Below are positions 17,947 to 29,135 of a stretch of DNA of 64,000 nucleotides, piece by piece (the first letter of the stretch is position 1; the number at the start of each line of letters is the position of its first letter). Source of the stretch: Mesorhizobium sp. (GTDB lineage: Bacteria > Pseudomonadota > Alphaproteobacteria > Rhizobiales > Rhizobiaceae). The notes below the pieces were generated by a model. That model made no database searches and was not told the DNA's origin. It saw only the letters and a list, made by a program, of their open reading frames with translations. Position numbers and translations under genes: made by a program. The stretch covers positions 1-64,000 of the forward strand of contig NZ_JAFKID010000017.1 in NCBI RefSeq assembly GCF_017306545.1, in the 5' to 3' direction.

Positions 17947-18912
17947 ATGGCGAACGCTGCCCTTTCCAGCCGTGACGCGGATGCGGTCGCCCAGTCGCTG
18001 CCGGAGCGGCTGGCCGGCGCCGTCTTCAGCCGCCTCGTCATCATCGTACCCTATCTGTGGCTGCTGTTCTTCTTCCTCGTTCCGTTCCTCATCGTCTTCA
18101 AGATTTCGCTGTCGACGACGGCGATCGCCATGCCGCCCTATACGCCGGTGCTCGACTTCGCGGACGGTCTTGCCGGCTTCGTGGCGCAGGCGAAGGAACT
18201 GAGCTTCGACAATTATGTCTGGCTCACCCAGGACCCGCTCTACTACACCGCCTACCTGACCAGCGTCATGGTCGCCGCCGTCTCGACGGTGCTGACGCTG
18301 CTGGTCGGCTATCCGATCGCCTACGGCATGGCGCGCGCGCCGGCGGCGCTCAGGCCGACGCTGCTGATGCTGGTCATCCTGCCGTTCTGGACTTCGTTCC
18401 TGATCCGCGTCTACGCCTGGATCGGCATCCTCAAGCCCGAAGGCCTGCTCAACCAGGCGCTGATGGGCGTCGGCATCATCGATTCACCGCTCATCATCAT
18501 CAACACCTACACCGCCGTCTTCATCGGCATCGTCTATTCCTACCTGCCGTTCATGGTTCTGCCGCTCTATTCGTCGCTTGAGAAGATGGACAACTCGCTG
18601 ATCGAGGCGGCGCAGGACCTCGGCTGCCCGCCGATCACCGCCTTCTGGAAGATCACCTTCCCGCTGTCGATCCCCGGCATCGTCGCCGGCTGCCTGCTCG
18701 TCTTCATCCCCGCCGTCGGCGAATTCGTCATCCCCGACCTGCTCGGCGGCTCGCAGACGCTGATGATCGGCAAGACCCTGTGGACCGAATTCTTCTCCAA
18801 CCGCGACTGGCCGGTATCCTCGGCGGTGGCAGTGATCCTGCTGCTGATCCTGATCGTGCCGATCGTCATCTTCCAGAACGCACAGGCGCGCGCCCAGGAA
18901 GCGGGGAGGTGA
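17947..18912 (+). CDS. potH: Polyamine ABC transporter permease
   Basis: A 321-residue inner membrane permease with six core helices and a longer N-terminus. The first helix is LVIIVPYLWLLFFFLVPFLIVF (shown only in part: LWLLFFFLVPFLIVF). The EAA loop that docks on the ATPase reads EAAQDLGCPPITAFWKI near residues 218-234. This is the PotB/PotH partner. It is followed four bases later by the second permease, so the two are co-translated. Confidence 0.92.
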   Translation: MANAALSSRDADAVAQSLPERLAGAVFSRLVIIVPYLWLLFFFLVPFLIVFKISLSTTAIAMPPYTPVLDFADGLAGFVAQAKELSFDNYVWLTQDPLYYTAYLTSVMVAAVSTVLTLLVGYPIAYGMARAPAALRPTLLMLVILPFWTSFLIRVYAWIGILKPEGLLNQALMGVGIIDSPLIIINTYTAVFIGIVYSYLPFMVLPLYSSLEKMDNSLIEAAQDLGCPPITAFWKITFPLSIPGIVAGCLLVFIPAVGEFVIPDLLGGSQTLMIGKTLWTEFFSNRDWPVSSAVAVILLLILIVPIVIFQNAQARAQEAGR

Positions 18913-18916
18913 GGCG

Positions 18917-19741
18917 ATGAACAGCACCGGCACCTGGAGCCGCTTCAACATCACCGCCGTCACGCTCGGCTTCGCCTTCCTCTACCTGCCGATCGTCCTG
19001 CTCGTGGTGTTTTCCTTCAACGCCTCGAAACTGGTCACGGTGTGGGGCGGCTTCTCGACCAAATGGTATGTGTCGCTGTTCCACAACCAGGGCCTGATGG
19101 ACGCGGCCTGGGTGACGATCCGCGTCGGCCTGATCTCGGCCACCGCCGCCACCGTGCTCGGCACGCTGGGCGCGCTGGCGCTGACGCGCTACACGCGCTT
19201 TCGCGGGCGAATGCTGTTTTCCGGCATGATCTTCGCGCCGCTGGTGATGCCCGACGTCATCACCGGCCTGTCGCTGCTGCTCCTGTTCGTCGCCGTCGGC
19301 TTCGACCGAGGCTTCTATACGGTGACGCTCGCCCACATCACCTTCACCATGTGCTTCGTCGCGGTGGTGGTGCAGTCGCGGCTGGTGACGTTCGACCGTT
19401 CGCTGGAGGAAGCGGCCATGGACCTCGGCGCGCCACCGGTGAAGACCTTCTTCCAGATCACGCTGCCGGTCATCGCGCCGGCCATCGTCTCGGGCTGGAT
19501 GCTGGCCTTCACGCTGTCGCTGGACGATCTCGTTGTCGCCTCCTTCACCTCCGGCCCCGGCGCCACCACGCTGCCGATGAAGATCTATAGCCAGGTACGG
19601 CTCGGCGTGACGCCGGAGATCAACGCCGCCTGCACGATCCTGATCGCTTTGGTGGCGACCGGCGTGCTCATAGCCTCGGTCGCCAACAAGCGCCGCGAGG
19701 TACAGCGGCTGCGCGACGAACAGGCCGCCCAGCGCGGCTGA
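18917..19741 (+). CDS. potI: Polyamine ABC transporter permease
   Basis: A 274-residue inner membrane permease, PotC/PotI type, last gene of the pot operon. It has six helices and the EAA loop EEAAMDLGAPPVKTFFQITL near residues 158-177. Length and order match the standard arrangement of binding protein, ATPase, permease, permease. It is convergent with the AsmA gene, with only 36 bases between the stops and no obvious terminator hairpin in that gap. Confidence 0.92.
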   Translation: MNSTGTWSRFNITAVTLGFAFLYLPIVLLVVFSFNASKLVTVWGGFSTKWYVSLFHNQGLMDAAWVTIRVGLISATAATVLGTLGALALTRYTRFRGRMLFSGMIFAPLVMPDVITGLSLLLLFVAVGFDRGFYTVTLAHITFTMCFVAVVVQSRLVTFDRSLEEAAMDLGAPPVKTFFQITLPVIAPAIVSGWMLAFTLSLDDLVVASFTSGPGATTLPMKIYSQVRLGVTPEINAACTILIALVATGVLIASVANKRREVQRLRDEQAAQRG

Positions 19742-19777
19742 GCGGGTTTTACCCGTCCGACTGGAAAACGAGCTTGG

Positions 19778-21727
19778 TCAATTCTCGCCAGGAACGGCCC
19801 GCGTGATCGGCGAGATGAACGGCGTGCTCCATGTCCCGCCGACGAAGAATAACAATTGTTGCGCGGCCGGTGCCGGCGGCTGGGCCGGGGGTGTCGCGGC
19901 GGTCGTTTCGCCGTTGGCGGGCTGGACGGGAGCAGGCTGGGCCGAAGCTGCCGGGGCGGGCTGCTTGGCCGGCTGTGCCGGCGGCGCCTGATCCGTCGCG
20001 GTGACGCCGCCCGAGAGCGCCAGCCCGTGCCCGGCATAGGGGATGATGCCGGACAGCCATATCCTGGCCTTGGCCGACTTGGCCTCAGCCTTATCGATGC
20101 GCGCGACGCCGTTCGAGATGCTGGCCTTGAGTTCGGCGCCATCGATCGGCACGGTGCCGTCCGACACTTCGTCGAGGGCGAAGAAGCCGCCCTGCTGGTT
20201 GCGTTTCAGGAAAGCCGGCAGGTTGAGGCCGGTGAGATTGCCCGGCCCGAAGGTCGCCGATATCGATCCGTTGGCGCTCTCCAGGATCGAATCCCAGCCC
20301 CGGCCAGGGCCCTTGAGGATGATCGAGACGGTGCCGGTGCCGGTCGGCATCAGCCGCGTCATCCCCGCCGCGGCGCCGAATTGCGCGCCGTTGACGTCCG
20401 AGGCCAGCAAGCGCATCTCCACCTGGGTGCCGCCGGGCTTGCGGTCGAAACGCAGGCTGGACTGAACATTGCCGCCGAAAGCGGAAGCGTCGGAAATGTC
20501 GAAGACGGCGAGGCCGTTCTTGACCTGCGCGGTGGCCGCCACGTTGGCGAGCTGGATCGGCCCGGCGCTGGCATGCGCCGCCGACAGCCTGAGGTCGAGA
20601 TTGAGCCGGTCGGCGATGCCGGCGTCGACCGCCTTGTCCTCCTGCCCCTTGGGCGAGGCGAGCGGCGTGAAGGCGGCAAGAAAGGAACGCAGGTCGAGCG
20701 TGTCGAAGGCCAGCGTGCCGGAAATCGCCGGCAGCGCGTCGGTCAGCGACAGTTCGAGCGCGCCCATGCCGGGATTGTTGTTGAGCGTCACTTCGGCACT
20801 GTCGAATTTCAACCGCTTCGCCTCGCCGATGATCTTGCTGGACACCGCTACCGCGCCGATTCCGCTGCCGGAGGTCAGGCCGGTGCCGGACCATTCCAGC
20901 AGCCGCCGCAGCGACGGCGCGGCGAATTTCGCCTGGCCCTCGACATAGGCGTTCTGCGACAGGTTCGCCGTGCCGTCGAAGGAGAAGGTGGCCGGAGGCG
21001 CCTTGACGGAAACCGTGACGGGCGCGCTGCCGCCGCCGAACAGCAGGAGCGGCTTCGCCGAAGACAGGTCGAGCGCGACCGTCTCGCCATGCCAGATGCC
21101 GGTGGCCGACAGGGTGGCGGCGGCATTCAGCGCCGCCCAGTTGAACTGGCCGTTCAGGCTGGTGAATATCTCCTGGTCCTTGCCGCCGACGGCGGCGATC
21201 ATGCGCCCGTCGCGCAGTTCCACCGAGCCGAACGCATCCGACGGCAGCCTGCCCTGGTCGGGCGCGGACGGATTGTCGGCGACCACCTTGCGGGCGGTGT
21301 CGATCGCACGGGCGATGCGGCCACCGGTCGAGGTCGGCGGCAGGTACAGGCCGTCGGCAAGCGGCTCGAGCCGGATGGTCGGCCGCACGAGCACGGCGGA
21401 CTGGAACACCACGTCGCCGCGTAGCGCCGCCATCGCCGACAGATCGACCTCCACCCGCTCGGTGCGAACGACCGGAGCGTTGGTGGTGTCGGTCCATTTG
21501 GACAGGGTGACGTCGGTCAGGATGGCGCGGAACTGCGGCCAAATCTCGATCTTCGGCGGGCCGTCGATGGCGACGCGGAAGCCACTCCAGGCGCTCATCT
21601 CCCAAGCGATACGGTCGCGCACGATGCGCGTCGAGGCCACATAGGGCAGGGCAGCGAAGGCCAGCGTGGCGATAATCAGCGCGACGCCGACCGCCCATAT
21701 TGCCCGCCATATCCAAGGTGAAGGCAT
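19778..21727 (-). CDS. AsmA family protein
   Basis: A 649-residue envelope protein with one N-terminal transmembrane helix (AVGVALIIATLAFAALPYVA) and a large periplasmic region of repeated beta-strand segments, as in AsmA/TamB-like lipid-transfer proteins. The C-terminal part before the tail shows the conserved GRGWDSILESANGSISATFG and GPGNLTGLNL blocks of AsmA. The last ~75 residues include a Pro/Ala/Gln-rich stretch. I start at the ATG at 21727; 72 more codons are open upstream but look like intergenic sequence. AsmA proteins are linked to outer membrane lipid homeostasis. It stands alone, divergent from the acetoacetyl-CoA ligase. Confidence 0.85.
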   Translation of the reverse strand: MPSPWIWRAIWAVGVALIIATLAFAALPYVASTRIVRDRIAWEMSAWSGFRVAIDGPPKIEIWPQFRAILTDVTLSKWTDTTNAPVVRTERVEVDLSAMAALRGDVVFQSAVLVRPTIRLEPLADGLYLPPTSTGGRIARAIDTARKVVADNPSAPDQGRLPSDAFGSVELRDGRMIAAVGGKDQEIFTSLNGQFNWAALNAAATLSATGIWHGETVALDLSSAKPLLLFGGGSAPVTVSVKAPPATFSFDGTANLSQNAYVEGQAKFAAPSLRRLLEWSGTGLTSGSGIGAVAVSSKIIGEAKRLKFDSAEVTLNNNPGMGALELSLTDALPAISGTLAFDTLDLRSFLAAFTPLASPKGQEDKAVDAGIADRLNLDLRLSAAHASAGPIQLANVAATAQVKNGLAVFDISDASAFGGNVQSSLRFDRKPGGTQVEMRLLASDVNGAQFGAAAGMTRLMPTGTGTVSIILKGPGRGWDSILESANGSISATFGPGNLTGLNLPAFLKRNQQGGFFALDEVSDGTVPIDGAELKASISNGVARIDKAEAKSAKARIWLSGIIPYAGHGLALSGGVTATDQAPPAQPAKQPAPAASAQPAPVQPANGETTAATPPAQPPAPAAQQLLFFVGGTWSTPFISPITRAVPGEN

Positions 21728-21899
21728 CTTGCCCCGTTTCGTGTCCGCCGCAGTCGCCGACAGGTGTAGTTCGTGCCAGACGCATTTCAAGTCATTGTGG
21801 CCCGGCGATGGCATTTGCTCACAATGGTGCCGCAAAGGGAAACCCGGCTTGCCCGGCGACGACAATATGCTAATCGACCTCGACCGGGAGGAAAATGCC

Positions 21900-23858
<1,959 letters not shown>

Positions 23859-23939
23859 TTACCGGCATGATTAACGAAAGGTAGCGGCAGAATTTACCTA
23901 GATTTCAACGATGGTACACTTCGGTAAAGATTCAGCCCC

Positions 23940-24089
23940 GCCGGTAAGGATTTGTTAATCGCCCGCCCTCGATAGTCTCATCCAACTTGAGAGAGAATTT
24001 CGTTCTTCCCAGCGGAGAATCCGTTCTCTCAAGCCCGTTGTGACAGAGTTCCCTTTTTCTCAGGCGCCTTTCGAGGCGCCTTTCTTTTT
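23940..24089 (+). ncRNA. Possible small RNA ending at a strong terminator
   Basis: The 256-base gap after the ligase ends in a strong plus-strand terminator more than 200 bases past the stop codon, which is far for an mRNA end. The region before it can fold: GAGAGAA (23990-23996) can pair with the TTCTCTC near 24025. It holds no reading frame. A short independent RNA is one explanation; a long 3' UTR of the ligase is the other. Confidence 0.3.
24062..24089 (+). terminator. Rho-independent terminator
   Basis: AGGCGCC (24062-24068) pairs with GGCGCCT (24075-24081) over a six-base loop and is followed by TTCTTTTT. It ends transcription on the plus strand ahead of the convergent kinase gene. The stem also reads as a hairpin on the minus strand, but there it lacks a good T-run. 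Confidence 0.85.
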
Positions 24090-24114
24090 AAGAGTTTCGG
24101 CCGGCACAGCCCGC

Positions 24115-27100
24115 TCAGTCGGCCAGTACCCTGGTGGACGGGAACACCACCTCGACAAGCGTGCCCTCGCCGGGGGTCGAGGTGATGGTGAAACGGGCGC
24201 GGTTGGCCTCGACCATCGCCTTGGTCAGCGGCAGGCCGAGCCCGGTTCCGTCGCCGCGGCCGCGCTTCAACGCATTGATCTGCTTGAACGGCTTCAGCGC
24301 CTGCTCGATCTCGGCCGGCGTCATGCCGACGCCGGTATCGCGCACGCGCAGGGCGACATCGCCGGAGGTTTCGTAAGCGGTCGAGACGATCACCTGGCCG
24401 CCGGCCTGGGTGTAGCGGATGGCGTTGGAGAGCACGTTGAGCGCGATCTGCCGGACGGAGCGCAGGTCGGCCACGACGTCGGGCAGGCGCGAGGCGAAAC
24501 TGGAGCGGATGATGACGCGCTCGCGATTGGCCTGCGGTTGCATCAGCGCCACCGTTTCGGCCAGCGTGTCGTTGAGCGAGACGGCCTCGTATTGCATCTC
24601 CTGCTGGCCGGCCTCGATCTTGGAAATGTCGAGCAGGTCGTTGACGAGATCGAGCACATGGTTGCCGGAGCGGTTGATGTCGCGCAAATAGTCGCGATAG
24701 CGGTCGTTGGCGACCGGGCCGAATTTTTCGTCCATCATCAGTTCGGAGAAGCCGATGATGGCGTTGAGCGGCGTGCGGATCTCGTGGCTGATGCGGGCGA
24801 GGAAGTCCGTCTTCTGCGACGAGGCCCGCTCGGCGACGGCGCGTGCCTGCGTCAGATCCTCCTCGGCGCGCTTCCACTGGGTGATATCGCGCACCACCGC
24901 GCAATAGCCGCTGTCGTTCGGCAGCCGGCCGATGGTCATGAAGAGCGGGATGAAGCGCCCCTGCGCCTCACGGCCGATGACCTCACGGCCGTCGTTGAGC
25001 ACGCTCGCCACGCCGGGCTCGGCAAGGCCGGCCAGATAATCGCGCGCGGCGCGCTGGCTCTCGATAGCGAACAGCGAGGCGAAGGGCTTGCCCGTCACCT
25101 CGTCGCTGTCGAAGCCGAACAAGGCCTCGGCCGGCCGGCTGATGGAGCGGATGGTGCCGTCGCGGTCGATCAGCACGACGCCGTCGGTCGCGGTGTCGAT
25201 GATGGTGCGCATCTCGGCGACCCGCGCCTTCAAGTCCGACACATCGGGCTGCACCATTTGCTCGCCCGACATAGCGGGCGCAACGGCAGCGGGCCGGCCC
25301 TCGCCCTCGCCGGCGCGGCGCAGCACCAGCATCAGCGCCTTGCCGTCGCGCCACGGCACGGAGCGCAGATTGGCCTCGACCGGAAATTCCCGCCCTTCGC
25401 CGGTCCTCAGCCGCAGGTGCCGGTTCGTTCCGTCCGAGGCACTGTCGTCGGCATAGGGCGCGGCGAACAGGGCATCGAGCCCGCCGGCATCCTCCAGCGC
25501 CGCGAGTGAGCCGTAGCCCGCCAAGCGGAAGAAGTCCTCGTTGGCGTAATGCAGCTTGCCGCCCGAATGAATGAGCAGCGGCACCGGCAATTTGGCCAGG
25601 ATGGACGTGTCAGGACCGCCCCCGAGCGAGAAAGCCGACGGCATGAACCCGCCGGTGCGCAAGGCCGGCGCCGCCGGGCGCCCTGCCCGCACGGATTCCA
25701 CATCCTCGCCGCGACCGGCGTCCGGCCCTGCCGCCTCGCTCGCAGCCGGCGCGTCGGAAGGCACGTCCCGTCCGATCTCGTCCTTCGGCGGCAGGCTCTC
25801 GTCGTCGCGGGCGTCGGCGAAGTCCGCCGCAGCCATGCCGTCTTCGTCGGCAGCCGGGCGATGTTCCTCATCGGTCGCGCCAGCGGCCGCTTCGTCACCG
25901 GCCAGCGCCTGACCTGCCGCGTCCGTCTCGCCGTGCGCCGGCTCGTCCGAGCCGATCAGACTATCCGCATCCCGGCCGGAGTCTTCCTCAGCCTTGTCGG
26001 CATAGTCGAGAAGGGAGCCGCGGGATGCCTGGAACGTGGGCTGCGCAGGCTCGTCGTTCTCCGCTAGAGGCGTTTCGCCGTCAAGCCTGGCCAGATCGCG
26101 GATATCCTGCTCATCGGTGTCCGTGACGGGGACCATGCCTTCGTCCGACGGCATTGCCTCCGGGCCGTTTTCCTCGACGCCCGTCAGGTTGGTCGCCACC
26201 TCGCCCGGTTCGCTGGCCGGGGCGCGCGGAATCTCGACCGCGCCGCTTTCGCCGGCCGCCGGGGTCTCTTGCGGCGGCGGCGAAGCGGGAGCGGTATCGT
26301 CCGACGCGGACTTCGAAGCAGGATTGTCGCGCCGCAGGCGCTCGCCGATCTCGCGGAAGGCGTTGCGCTCGACGTTCGACAGGCCCTTGTCGTTTACTGC
26401 CGGCACCGCCGGCGGGCGATGCTCGGCCAAGCTGATGACCTTGTCGGTAAAGCGCCGGTCGGGCTTCGGCACGATGGTCAGCGCCGGCACTTCGCCCTGG
26501 AAGGGGTCGGCGGCTTCCGCTTCGGGCGGCCGCACCGGCGCCTCGGAGCCTGCCGGCAGATCGGCCGTGCCGGCGGCATCTGCCGGAGCGGAACCGGCCG
26601 CCGCAATCACTGCGCCATCGGGGTCATGCACCGCGTCGGCGGCCCTCACCACGCCGAAACCGCGAAAGCCTTCGAACACTCTTGACCTGCCGTAGATCGG
26701 CAGCGCGGCAAGATCGACCGGGACGCGCAGGTCGGTTCCGGCGACGGGCCATTGCACCGTGCGGCCCGACCAGGTGTCGCGCCGTTCGAGCAGGCCGGCG
26801 ATTTCCGCCGACGGATCGAGGCCGAAGGCATCGGCGACCTCATCGAAGCGCCGGCCGAGCACGTCGGCGGATGCCTCGCCCACCGCAGAGGCGAATTCAG
26901 GAGACATGGAACTGAAGCGGCCGTCGGCATCGGTACGCCAGACGAAGCGCACCGGCGCCGCATTGCGGTCGATTTCGGCAGGCCGTGGCTGCGGCAGAGG
27001 CTCCGGTTGCGTTTCCAACGCACCCGCCGTCTCGGCGGGCTCCGGCTCTTGCTGCGTGCCGGACGCGGCAGGCTCGCGCGCCACCTCTTCGGTTTCCCGA

Positions 27101-27930
27101 TTCACCGTCCGTTCCGGCTCCCGCGTCGGCTCGGCGCCGGGTTCCACGGAAGGAGCAGATGCTGCGGCTTCATCCGGTGCCGGCTGGAAGACGCCGCTTC
27201 CGGCCGCATCATCAGCCAACGGTTTCTCGGCCTGCGGTTCCGTTTCCGGCCATTCGGCATCGCTGCCGGCATCCTCGACCACGACGAGCAGATGCCGGGG
27301 CGGATCGTCCGTCAGCCGGGCGAAACCGGCGGGCAACGATCCGCCGCCGGCCGGAATGCGCCGCTTGACCGTGCGGTCGTGCGCGCCGGCCACTTCCGCG
27401 ACGAGCCCGGCCAGCGTCTCGCCGGCGATATCCAGCGCCTCGAACCCCTCCGACGAGGCCTCGACACGGCCATCGCCGTCGACGAAAGCAAGGAATTGCC
27501 CGTCTTCGGTGAACCCGCCGATGGCGTGGGCGGCGATCTCGGCCGCGCTGCGAGAGGCGGCGGGGGCGGCCGGCACGGTCAGCATGATCGCCCGTTCGCC
27601 GTCCGGCATGGCGACGGCGCCGGCCGAAACGGCGACGGCGCGGCTGGTCATGCCGCTGGCCAGTCTCAACGCGACGGCGCGGTCGATGCCGATGTCGGGA
27701 TAGCCGCCGACGGCCATAACCTGCCGACGGGCGATAAGGGGCAGGCCGCCGCCGGCGCCGATCGCGGCCTCGATATCCCGGTAGCCGAGGAGGGCGGCGC
27801 CGGGTCCGTTCGCCCACAGCACCTGGTCGAGGTCCGCCGAAAAGATCGTCACCGCGTCGCCCGCGGCAAAGCGCTGGCGGACGGCGTCGAGCACGGCGAC
27901 GTCGAGGAACGAGTAGCTTTCGGACGGCAT
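24115..27930 (-). CDS. Large PAS-domain sensor histidine kinase, PdhS/PleC-like
   Basis: A 1271-residue kinase without clear transmembrane helices, so probably cytosolic or peripherally bound. The N-terminal ~200 residues and one PAS-like segment near 335-420 are followed by a long acidic, Ala/Pro/Glu-rich and probably disordered region (roughly 220-320 and 520-780). Further PAS domains lie near 800-890 and 925-1035. The kinase core has the phospho-acceptor His at about 1049 in SHEIRTPLNAIIGFSELM, the N box at about 1166 (NVLSNAIRY), and G boxes DTGVGM and GDGTGLGLPL. The core resembles the DivJ/PleC/PdhS group that controls DivK and the cell cycle in alphaproteobacteria. No partner regulator is next to it. 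Confidence 0.85.
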   Translation of the reverse strand: MPSESYSFLDVAVLDAVRQRFAAGDAVTIFSADLDQVLWANGPGAALLGYRDIEAAIGAGGGLPLIARRQVMAVGGYPDIGIDRAVALRLASGMTSRAVAVSAGAVAMPDGERAIMLTVPAAPAASRSAAEIAAHAIGGFTEDGQFLAFVDGDGRVEASSEGFEALDIAGETLAGLVAEVAGAHDRTVKRRIPAGGGSLPAGFARLTDDPPRHLLVVVEDAGSDAEWPETEPQAEKPLADDAAGSGVFQPAPDEAAASAPSVEPGAEPTREPERTVNRETEEVAREPAASGTQQEPEPAETAGALETQPEPLPQPRPAEIDRNAAPVRFVWRTDADGRFSSMSPEFASAVGEASADVLGRRFDEVADAFGLDPSAEIAGLLERRDTWSGRTVQWPVAGTDLRVPVDLAALPIYGRSRVFEGFRGFGVVRAADAVHDPDGAVIAAAGSAPADAAGTADLPAGSEAPVRPPEAEAADPFQGEVPALTIVPKPDRRFTDKVISLAEHRPPAVPAVNDKGLSNVERNAFREIGERLRRDNPASKSASDDTAPASPPPQETPAAGESGAVEIPRAPASEPGEVATNLTGVEENGPEAMPSDEGMVPVTDTDEQDIRDLARLDGETPLAENDEPAQPTFQASRGSLLDYADKAEEDSGRDADSLIGSDEPAHGETDAAGQALAGDEAAAGATDEEHRPAADEDGMAAADFADARDDESLPPKDEIGRDVPSDAPAASEAAGPDAGRGEDVESVRAGRPAAPALRTGGFMPSAFSLGGGPDTSILAKLPVPLLIHSGGKLHYANEDFFRLAGYGSLAALEDAGGLDALFAAPYADDSASDGTNRHLRLRTGEGREFPVEANLRSVPWRDGKALMLVLRRAGEGEGRPAAVAPAMSGEQMVQPDVSDLKARVAEMRTIIDTATDGVVLIDRDGTIRSISRPAEALFGFDSDEVTGKPFASLFAIESQRAARDYLAGLAEPGVASVLNDGREVIGREAQGRFIPLFMTIGRLPNDSGYCAVVRDITQWKRAEEDLTQARAVAERASSQKTDFLARISHEIRTPLNAIIGFSELMMDEKFGPVANDRYRDYLRDINRSGNHVLDLVNDLLDISKIEAGQQEMQYEAVSLNDTLAETVALMQPQANRERVIIRSSFASRLPDVVADLRSVRQIALNVLSNAIRYTQAGGQVIVSTAYETSGDVALRVRDTGVGMTPAEIEQALKPFKQINALKRGRGDGTGLGLPLTKAMVEANRARFTITSTPGEGTLVEVVFPSTRVLAD

Positions 27931-28062
27931 GCTGCTTCTTCGGCGACTCTCGCGGTTAACGCTTTGTTAATAAAGACTGGTCGCGGCAAGGTCCACCGGC
28001 CAGCGCGTGCAGGGGGCACAAATCGGCCTGCTTGGTTAACGCTCGCCCCACCTCTTTCGTGC

Positions 28063-28108
28063 TGCATCGCAACAAAAATGTTGCAATGCACAAAACTCAT
28101 GCTATATA
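28063..28108 (+). promoter_or_regulatory. Phasin promoter with candidate PhaR operator
   Basis: TGCATCGCAAC (28063-28073) and GTTGCAATGCA (28080-28090) form an 11-bp inverted repeat with one mismatch over a six-base spacer. The right half overlaps a TTGCAA -35 (28081-28086), which stands 16 bases before a TATATA -10 (28103-28108). PhaR, the PHB-responsive repressor of phasin genes, is known to bind TGC-rich palindromes, so repression by promoter occlusion is the natural reading. Confidence 0.6.
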
Positions 28109-28165
28109 AGGATCATGCATGAACAAGCGCGGCCCGTCCAAGGCCGTCAGCCAAGAGGATGGAAA

Positions 28166-28624
28166 ATGTCCAAGACCAAGACCGCTGAGTTTGCCGAGAC
28201 CGTCGAATTCCCGAGCTTCGACACTTCCAAGGCCACCGACCAGATCCGCGCCTTCGCCGAGAAGGGCGTCGAGCAGTCGAAGGAGGCCTATGCCAAGATG
28301 AAGACCAACGCCGAGCAGGCGCAGAAGACCTTCGAGGCGACCTACGAGACGGCCAAGACCGTTTCCAGCGACCTGTCGCTGAAGACCATCGCCGTGCTGC
28401 GCGCCAACGCCGAGGCCAATTTCGGTCATCTCGAGGCTCTCGTCGGCGCCAAGTCGCTGTCGGAAGTGGTCGAGTTGCAGACCGCCTTCCTGCGCAAGCG
28501 CGTCGAAATGTCCGTCGAGCAGGCCAAGGACTTCCAGACCGTCGCCACCAAGGCCGCCGAGGACGTCTCCAAGCCGTTCAAGAGCGCCTTCGAGAAGGCT
28601 TTCAACGGCTTCAAGGCCGCCTAA
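28166..28624 (+). CDS. phaP: Phasin (PHB granule-associated protein)
   Basis: A 152-residue, highly helical and Lys/Ala/Glu-rich protein of the phasin_2 family, which coats polyhydroxybutyrate granules and limits their size. The N-terminus ETVEFPSFDTSKATDQIRAFAEKG and the middle LEALVGAKSLSEVVELQTAFLRK are characteristic. I start at the ATG at 28166 (GAGG nearby), 17 codons inside the open frame. It has its own promoter with a probable PhaR site and its own terminator. Nearby acetoacetate-CoA ligase and isocitrate lyase fit a PHB/acetyl-CoA theme. Confidence 0.92.
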   Translation: MSKTKTAEFAETVEFPSFDTSKATDQIRAFAEKGVEQSKEAYAKMKTNAEQAQKTFEATYETAKTVSSDLSLKTIAVLRANAEANFGHLEALVGAKSLSEVVELQTAFLRKRVEMSVEQAKDFQTVATKAAEDVSKPFKSAFEKAFNGFKAA

Positions 28625-28709
28625 ACAACACGAAATACCCGGCAGCGCGGTTCCTCCTCCCTCCGCCTGCCGGCAAAGGCCAGCACCTCCTCCCGCTGGC
28701 CCGAGACGG

Positions 28710-28746
28710 AAAAGGCCGGCCCCTCCCGCCGGCCTTTTTCTTTTCC
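28710..28746 (+). terminator. Rho-independent terminator after phasin
   Basis: AAAAGGCCGG (28710-28719) pairs with CCGGCCTTTT (28729-28738), followed by TTCTTTTCC. It lies 86 bases past the phasin stop and separates it from the tRNA gene. Confidence 0.9.
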
Positions 28747-28880
28747 ACCCTTTTCCCCGGTGGAAGGCCGATATGGTTTTGCGTGGCCGACAGGCTTGAA
28801 TTAAGTTCCGTTTGCCCGTAAGAGCGCATCGCTGAACGAAGGAGCACGGCAGACAGGTGGATCCTTCGTTTCCCAGACGT

Positions 28881-28957
28881 GCCGTTGTAGCTCAGCTGGT
28901 TAGAGCGCCGGATTGTGGATCCGGAGGTCCCTGGTTCGACCCCAGGCAACGGTACCA
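28881..28957 (+). tRNA. tRNA-His (anticodon GTG)
   Basis: The 77-base cloverleaf folds fully: acceptor GCCGTTG with CAACGGT, D arm GCTC/GAGC, anticodon arm CCGGA-TTGTGGA-TCCGG with anticodon GTG, five-base variable loop, and T arm CCTGG-TTCGACC-CCAGG. The CCA end is encoded (28955-28957). Position 1 pairs with 72 as G:U, the discriminator is A73, and the base before position 1 is T. The gene therefore does not encode the G(-1) that nearly all tRNA-His have. Loss of this feature is known from a clade of alphaproteobacteria. Confidence 0.97.
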
Positions 28958-29135
28958 TTTTCCAGAAGGCTGGACTTTCCCTTGAAAACGAAGGCTCCGA
29001 AGCACCACATGCCAGCTTTCCGTGATCGCCTTGCCTCGTTGCGGCGACTCAGTTTGACTCTTCAAGCGGCATCCTTTTGAGACACCGCACGTTTATGGCG
29101 ATGACACGGTCGTACAGCGCAATGGGTTGTTCAAA

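Noticed and set aside
28958-29126. Integration site scar or prophage remnant 3' of tRNA-His
   Set aside because: No repeat of the tRNA 3' end, integrase or phage-like gene follows in the window.
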